A stretch of DNA of 64,000 nucleotides, taken from contig CM077115.1 in the NCBI GenBank assembly GCA_039619475.1, positions 179,758,695 to 179,822,694 of the forward strand, given 5' to 3'. A model generated the notes under the pieces. It was not told the DNA's origin and searched no databases. It saw only the letters and a program-made list of their open reading frames with translations. The position numbers and the translations under genes were made by a program. The stretch comes from Icerya purchasi (taxonomy: Eukaryota > Arthropoda > Insecta > Hemiptera > Monophlebidae). Below, one piece after another: positions 59,428 to 64,000 of this stretch (the stretch's first letter is position 1; the number at the start of each line of letters is the position of its first letter).

Positions 59428-60109
59428 ATAGAGAATTGTGTAAATAAAAACAGATTAGTGTTGAATTTATTTAAATCCAAATATGTCATATATAGTATGC
59501 GCTTTCACCCATTTATGAATAACATTAAACTTTACTTAGCCAATAATAATGAAATACAAAATGTTCCAGAAATTGAATATCTTGGTATTATGTTCGATTG
59601 TAGTCTAAATTGGTCATCACATACTGTGCATGTTTCTCCGAAATTGAGGAAGCTAAATTATTTGTTTTACTATGTATCGCAATATTTTCCATCAACATAT
59701 TCAGTTCAAATTTATTTAGCGTTTTATCAGCCAATATTGACTTATGGTATAATTTTCTGGGGGGGGGGGTGCACATTGTTAATAGAATAAAACTTATACA
59801 AAAAAATCGGTAATAAAAACTATTAGTTCTAAAGGTACAACTGGGTCAGAAAAGTGTGTACTAGATTTTAAAACCATTTATGATCTTCTAATTCTTATGT
59901 TTGTTCATAAATATAAAAATAGGTTTTACATTTCGTTCAAGGGAGGAGTAACTAGAATACCAAATAATTTGTATGCAAGCGTCCCAACATATAAAAAACA
60001 TCACGTGAGAATGCAGATTATTTACCAGGCTCCGATTAAATTCAACTTGTTGCCTCCTTATCTGAAATCTTTCCCGTATTCCCCCTGCTACTATGAAAAC
60101 ATTTAATAA
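59428..60109 (+). pseudogene. CR1-like LINE RT C-terminal fragment, copy 1
   Basis: The frame opens after a stop at 59425 and reads NRLVLNLFKSKYVIYSMRF, then EIEYLGIMFDCSLNWSSHT, KLRKLNYLFYYVSQYF and FYQPILTYGIIFWGG. This is the order after the RT palm in CR1/Jockey-like LINEs: the K(S/T)KYVIFS segment, YLGI, the hydrophobic L.KLR.LN stretch and YGIxxWG. A G11 run at 59759-59769 throws the frame exactly after FW. Following shifts, 59805-60106 continues with VIKTISSK, YDLLILMFVHKYKNRFY and the terminal APIKFNLLPPYLKSF. It is 5'-truncated and dead, and has a related copy immediately downstream. Confidence 0.8.
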
Positions 60110-60291
60110 CTGGTTTACACGGTTTCACACACAAGTAATAAATTTTTTTCGGTTCTGGACTAATCTAATGTATATATATATACTTGCAAATATCGTTAAG
60201 TCCGATTATTACATATATATTTTTTTTTTCTTTTTATTGAGACCAATGAAAAGTACAATAGAAGGATAATATATTCAAAGGATGATCGTAT

Positions 60292-60870
60292 GAGATCAAA
60301 TACCTGGGAATTTTTTTATACTGCAAATTATTATGGGGCTTCCATTTAGCATACTTATCAGCAAAGTTAAGAAAATTGAATTACTTATTTTATTACTTAG
60401 AGCAAGTTTTTAATTACAAACAACTAAGAACCCTATATTTGGCATCATATCAACCAACTGTTGCTTATGGAATCATTTATTGCGGAAATGCGGTAGAATG
60501 CCATATTTCACCGATAAAGTTTTTACAAAAATCGATATGTAAAAAAATAAGTTCACTACAGCAGAACCCTGAATCTAAAAACCTTCTAACTGTTGGAAAT
60601 TTATACTACTTGCAACTACTGCCACGCGTACAGAAAAATAAGGATAAGTTTGGTATAAAAAATCGAGCTGGAATTACTAGACCATCAATGCAAGAGAAAG
60701 CTAACTTATCGTGTTCCAATAACTATCATATTAGATCACAGACGAGATATATAGGTTTTATTTTATATAATTTACTACCAGAAACAATAAAAGTAAATCT
60801 CAGAAACTATAAATACAAATGTATAATTTTATTTGACTATATTTTAGAAAATAACATTCGGGTTGAATAA
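60292..60870 (+). pseudogene. CR1-like LINE RT C-terminal fragment, copy 2
   Basis: An open frame runs from EIKYLGIFLYCKLLWGFH at 60292 to the stop after ENNIRVE at 60870, about 190 codons without interruption. KLRKLNYLFYYLEQVF and SYQPTVAYGIIYCGNA closely follow copy 1, showing that the two fragments belong to the same family but are not recent duplicates. The C-terminal FILYNLLPETIK matches the LYNKLP-like end of CR1-type proteins. RT catalytic motifs and the endonuclease are absent, so it is a 5'-truncated fragment. Copy 1 ends 180 bp upstream. Confidence 0.75.
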
Positions 60871-60900
60871 TTAAATTATTTGGGATATAATTCAGTATTT

Positions 60901-60914
60901 CCCCCCCCCCCCCC
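60901..60914. repeat. C14 homopolymer
   Basis: Fourteen consecutive C, 30 bp after the end of the second LINE fragment. Confidence 0.95.
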
Positions 60915-61296
60915 GTAGTAATACACTACACTGATTATTCCTCTTGTATGGGATATTAATCGCGTGTAACAAACGTTTTTTCACTAGATTAATTAAAATT
61001 TTTGTAACTAAAATTAATGCAGTTAATGCGGTGTTTTATAGCAAAGCCATTGTAATTGTATCTAAGGAATTAGTTATTTACCTTTAACTTAATTCGCTAC
61101 AATTGTATACTTAATTGTTATCTTTATAATACACATATAATAAGGATGTTAATTTCTAAGCTTTTTTTTTTATTTTATGTTTAATTTATTTATATTTATT
61201 ATTATATCTTCATTTGAGTAATTATATTATTAATTTGATTATTTCAAATCTTCATTTTCTGAAGTTAGCATTTATCTTACTCTAATGTTATTTTAG
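60915..61296. other. Gene-free A+T-rich spacer
   Basis: A+T-rich sequence between the LINE fragments and the Jockey element. No recognised feature. Confidence 0.5.
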
Positions 61297-62352
61297 TATT
61301 ATCTTGTTCCATCAGAGCAGTTCGGGTTCAAGCCTGAACATTCAACGGTACAGCAAATTGCTAGAATTGGGGAATTCATAATCCACAATTTTAACTGTAA
61401 TAAACACACAGGCATGATATTACTAGACGTGGCCAAAGCATTCGACACTACTTGGCATGATGGCATAATGTTTAAAATGATCAAGACCAATTTCCCGGCC
61501 TATCTTATTAAACTAGTTAAAAGCTATTTAAGCAACAGGACATTCGCTGTTCACATCTCTAATACCTCCTCGTCATTTAAAACATGCTTAGCTGGTGTCC
61601 CACAGGGCAGTGTGTTGGGGTTAATTTTATTTAACATATTCCTTTATAATTTCCCCGTATCGCCCCGCATTAACACGGCGCTCTTTGCCGATGATGCTGC
61701 GCTGTATTGCAGCTCATACAGACCGAACGCAATAGCCAACAAGCTCCAACATGAGGTTGACCACGTCCTTCGCTTTTTTAAAAAATGGCGTATCTCTATT
61801 AATCCGGCAAAATCTGAGGCAATTTTATTTTCTCGTAGGTACCCATTGATCTCTAAGAAACTGCATATACTAGGTACCGATATTCTTTGGTCCGATCAAG
61901 CTCGATACCTCGGCGTGATATTAGACAAAAAGTTAAACTTTAATAAACATCTCGATCATGCAGTCGCCAAAACTAATCGCGCTATCTGCGCTATTTATCC
62001 AATGTTCCATCGCAGATCGTTTCTAAACATTCACAACAAATTAATTCTATATAAGGCACTTATTAGAAAAATCTTAACCTACGCATCGCCTGTGTGGTCC
62101 TCAGTTTCTAACGCCCGCTTTAAACAATTACAGCTCATACAAAATAGATGTCTCAGGTGCGTACTAAACGCATCCCGCTATACCAGAATTCGAATGATGC
62201 ATAATGTCCTCAAACTACCATATCTTATTTTTGAAAATTGCTCGACCCACAGTAATCCACTTATTAACCACATCGGGAATTACGACTCCAGACAACTCCA
62301 ATTTATGTATTCAAAATATAAGCACAGGCGTCTAAAGCATAATCTCCTATAA
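61297..62352 (+). CDS. Jockey-clade retrotransposon reverse transcriptase, 5'-truncated
   Basis: The frame is open from the stop at 61294-61296 to 62352, 351 codons; the first ATG at 61414 is internal, so no native start is present. PSEQFGFKPEHSTVQQ opens the RT. Counting from that ATG, motif A LLDVAKAFDTTWHDG lies at residues 3-17, GVPQGSVLG at 61-69, and the catalytic FADDAA at 91-96. Later come ISINPAKSEAILFSRR near 127, RYLGVILDKKLNFNKHL near 164, and a YASPVWSS-like box. The end, RQLQFMYSKYKHRRLKHNLL, is the usual Jockey C-terminus. The endonuclease and N-terminal RT are missing, as in 5'-truncated insertions. The unbroken frame suggests the insertion is relatively young. It would reverse-transcribe its RNA at a nicked target only if intact. 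Confidence 0.92.
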   Translation, partial: YYLVPSEQFGFKPEHSTVQQIARIGEFIIHNFNCNKHTGMILLDVAKAFDTTWHDGIMFKMIKTNFPAYLIKLVKSYLSNRTFAVHISNTSSSFKTCLAGVPQGSVLGLILFNIFLYNFPVSPRINTALFADDAALYCSSYRPNAIANKLQHEVDHVLRFFKKWRISINPAKSEAILFSRRYPLISKKLHILGTDILWSDQARYLGVILDKKLNFNKHLDHAVAKTNRAICAIYPMFHRRSFLNIHNKLILYKALIRKILTYASPVWSSVSNARFKQLQLIQNRCLRCVLNASRYTRIRMMHNVLKLPYLIFENCSTHSNPLINHIGNYDSRQLQFMYSKYKHRRLKHNLL

Positions 62353-62972
62353 TCTTTTACCAGTATATATTATACCATTTCTTTATTTTTTCACTCACAG
62401 TCCTGTTCCTCACTTGTTGTATCTGAATCCTTATTTCTTAAGCAGACTTTATTCCCAACTACTCATCATATCTGCGCGTAGGTTTTTTTTTAAATTTTTT
62501 CCTACAATGACACTATTGCTAAATTTTTAATTGTAATAACCTATAATCGTTTTTTATATGTTGCATCGTGCGGTAAGACAATTCGTCGATACGCTAGTTC
62601 AACTTGTACTGCTAACGTTATGTTGTATCGTAATTTGCATAAATATATTCTTTCTTTCTTTCTTTCTTCTTAACTGTTAATTTTTTATTTTATTTTAATT
62701 TAATTAGTTTTAACACTGAATATTGTAATTGAAGTTCCCATGATGGTGTGTATGGCGAGTAATAAGGGTTTGGGGTATAGATGAGGTAGCTGTTAAATTT
62801 ATATATCCAAGACATCTAATATAAACTAAATTTAAGTTTGTAAATTAATATTTGTAATTAATTGTAAACATGGGCTAAGTTAACGTGTGAAAATAACGTT
62901 TCATTTATCCCCATACTTACTCACTTATTTGAAAAAAGGAAGTGAATTTAAATTAAATTAAATTAAATTATA
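62353..62972 (+). mobile_element. Probable Jockey 3' UTR and A+T tail
   Basis: The 620 bp after the RT stop are A+T rich and non-coding. They include a (TTTC)n patch at about 62650 and end in repeated TTAAA units at about 62948-62970, which could be the simple-repeat tail of the element. No polyadenylation signal or target-site duplication was fixed, so the end is approximate. Confidence 0.45.
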
Positions 62973-63169
62973 CACAGAAGAAAAAAAAACGGCAAATTTC
63001 CACGTTACTCGCAGAAATATCGGTACATATATATGTCTTTGAGATTTAATATATTCAAAAAGGAAATATCTCGAGTGTAGAATTGTTTTTGCAAGTAAAA
63101 ACGAATAAACCTCAAAGCGTACCGTTAATTTATAAATTTTATTTTGTACTATCATCATTTACAACATTC

Positions 63170-63928
63170 GAATCAACAGAATTGCAAGTTATAGATAATA
63201 ATGGACGATGGCTACTGTAGTATGTCATATATTCACGTGTTTAAAGATGATCGATGGTGACGAGAGAATATCTATTATATTTTTGTTTCGTCTAATATGG
63301 CGAGATGGTTGTTTAGTTGTAATCCTAACTCGGTGTGCATAAATTCAATAAATTCCAGTCCGTGCGGTCCTCTTAAATTCAAATTGAAGTCTCCACTAAC
63401 GAGCATATTGTGATAATTACGTTTTTCAGGTACCTTTAATTTAGGACTGTACGCTATAAGATTTAAGACTATGAATTGCTGAATTTTCTCAAACGATCTA
63501 TTCGGTGAGGATATAAACAAATGCGAGTATAGTTCTTTTAGCATTGATTGTTGTCTCGACCAATCAAAAGTAATACCGTCGTGACATGTCGCGATTTGAT
63601 TCATACTCATATTATTTGGATCAAACTTCCGCAAATTGTTTTTGATATTGTTAGACTGCAGTGCGTTTGAAAAAGTCATGTTTTCACAAATGGTGACACT
63701 GCCAGAACGGCTCGTATTCCTTTTTAATTGAGCAATAGTGCGAAATCCTGGTATTTCAATAGAACAATCGTTATCAATCCACGTTTCAGACAAGGCAAGA
63801 AATTTACATCGCGGAATAACAAAATCCAGTAAGTGTGCGTTTAGCGATTGAGTGTTGAATGTGTATATACAACGAAAGCGATGTGGAATCCGACTGAGTA
63901 GAACGATCGAAAAAATTCCGGCACTCAT
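63170..63928 (-). pseudogene. CR1-like LINE endonuclease-domain fragment
   Basis: A 217-codon frame at 63928-63275 encodes the N-terminal part of an APE-type endonuclease. It reads FNTQSLNAHLLDFVIPRC, then LALSETWIDNDCSIEIPGF containing the catalytic SETW glutamate box, then AQLKRNTSRSGSVTIC. LYSHLFISSPNRSFEKIQQF is the SxYxSPN-like segment and MLVSGDFNLNLRG is the GDFN box. The protein continues after a frameshift at about 63275, where IIDILSSPSIIFKHV and TTVAIVHYYL match the TTIDxxFSR...SYFSYH end. The fragment runs toward the window edge on its 5' side, but a stop lies directly before the ATG. It is not part of the plus-strand RT fragments nearby because it is in the opposite orientation. 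Confidence 0.85.
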
Positions 63929-64000
63929 CGCTTATCGTTTGTAAATGATGGGGTTCGAGATGAGTAAACTCGTTTCGTTAAGGATCTCGATTCAAAATGT

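Overview
The window reads as non-coding nuclear DNA from a eukaryote, most likely an arthropod and probably an insect. It is strongly A+T rich by eye, full of (TA)n, (ATT)n and homopolymer tracts, and lacks compact or operon-like genes. Its recognisable coding remnants are typical arthropod transposons: a Tc1-like DNA transposon, a Jockey-clade retrotransposon, CR1-like and RTE-like LINE fragments, and tRNA-derived SINE-like units. I found no host protein gene, tRNA, rRNA or CRISPR array that I can support. The species cannot be named from this sequence, and the window could equally be intergenic or one or more long introns.

Layout. 0-13 kb: gene-free DNA with one palindromic fold-back element (about 1.63-2.09 kb), a 76-bp tandem duplication (7.6 kb), a 55-bp-arm inverted repeat (8.0-8.2 kb) and a dispersed direct repeat (9.0-9.4 kb). 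13.4-14.7 kb: a 5'-truncated LINE reverse transcriptase relic on the minus strand, apparently carrying a foreign insert. 16.3-16.9 kb: a hairpin-dense patch followed by a SINE-like unit. 19.6-19.9 kb: a MITE-like element with 69-bp terminal inverted repeats. 21.6-23.5 kb: an old, degenerate long-period tandem array. 23.7-23.9 kb: a fold-back unit carrying a hammerhead-like core in both arms. 25.5-26.5 kb: a MITE with about 78-bp inverted repeats beside another RT relic. 28.36-30.02 kb: a decayed Tc1-like transposon with a double (IR/DR) inverted repeat at each end. 30.4-31.1 kb: another RT relic.

34.8-36.7 kb: a decayed Jockey-like pol/RNase H relic that seems to lie inside a copy of the palindromic family. 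38.7 kb: a perfect 10-bp satellite. 43.3-44.3 kb: a dense patch with a SINE-like unit, a fold-back element, a (TA)n tract and hairpins. 44.8-45.3 and 49.2-49.8 kb: two more copies of the palindromic family. 51.3-51.6 kb: a pentanucleotide tract. 45.8-48.7, 52-53.7 and 55-58.7 kb hold more complex, less repetitive sequence with no exon I can defend. 59.2-63.9 kb: a retrotransposon cluster with two neighbouring CR1-like RT fragments of one family, a Jockey 3' half whose RT frame is still open, and an endonuclease-domain fragment on the minus strand.

The parts do not work together as a pathway; the window is a graveyard of mobile elements. The most unusual item is the palindromic family with arms ending in a conserved GTCGG-type motif beside poly(T): three copies with both arms plus one apparently split by a retrotransposon. 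I found no convincing new biological system beyond these non-autonomous elements.
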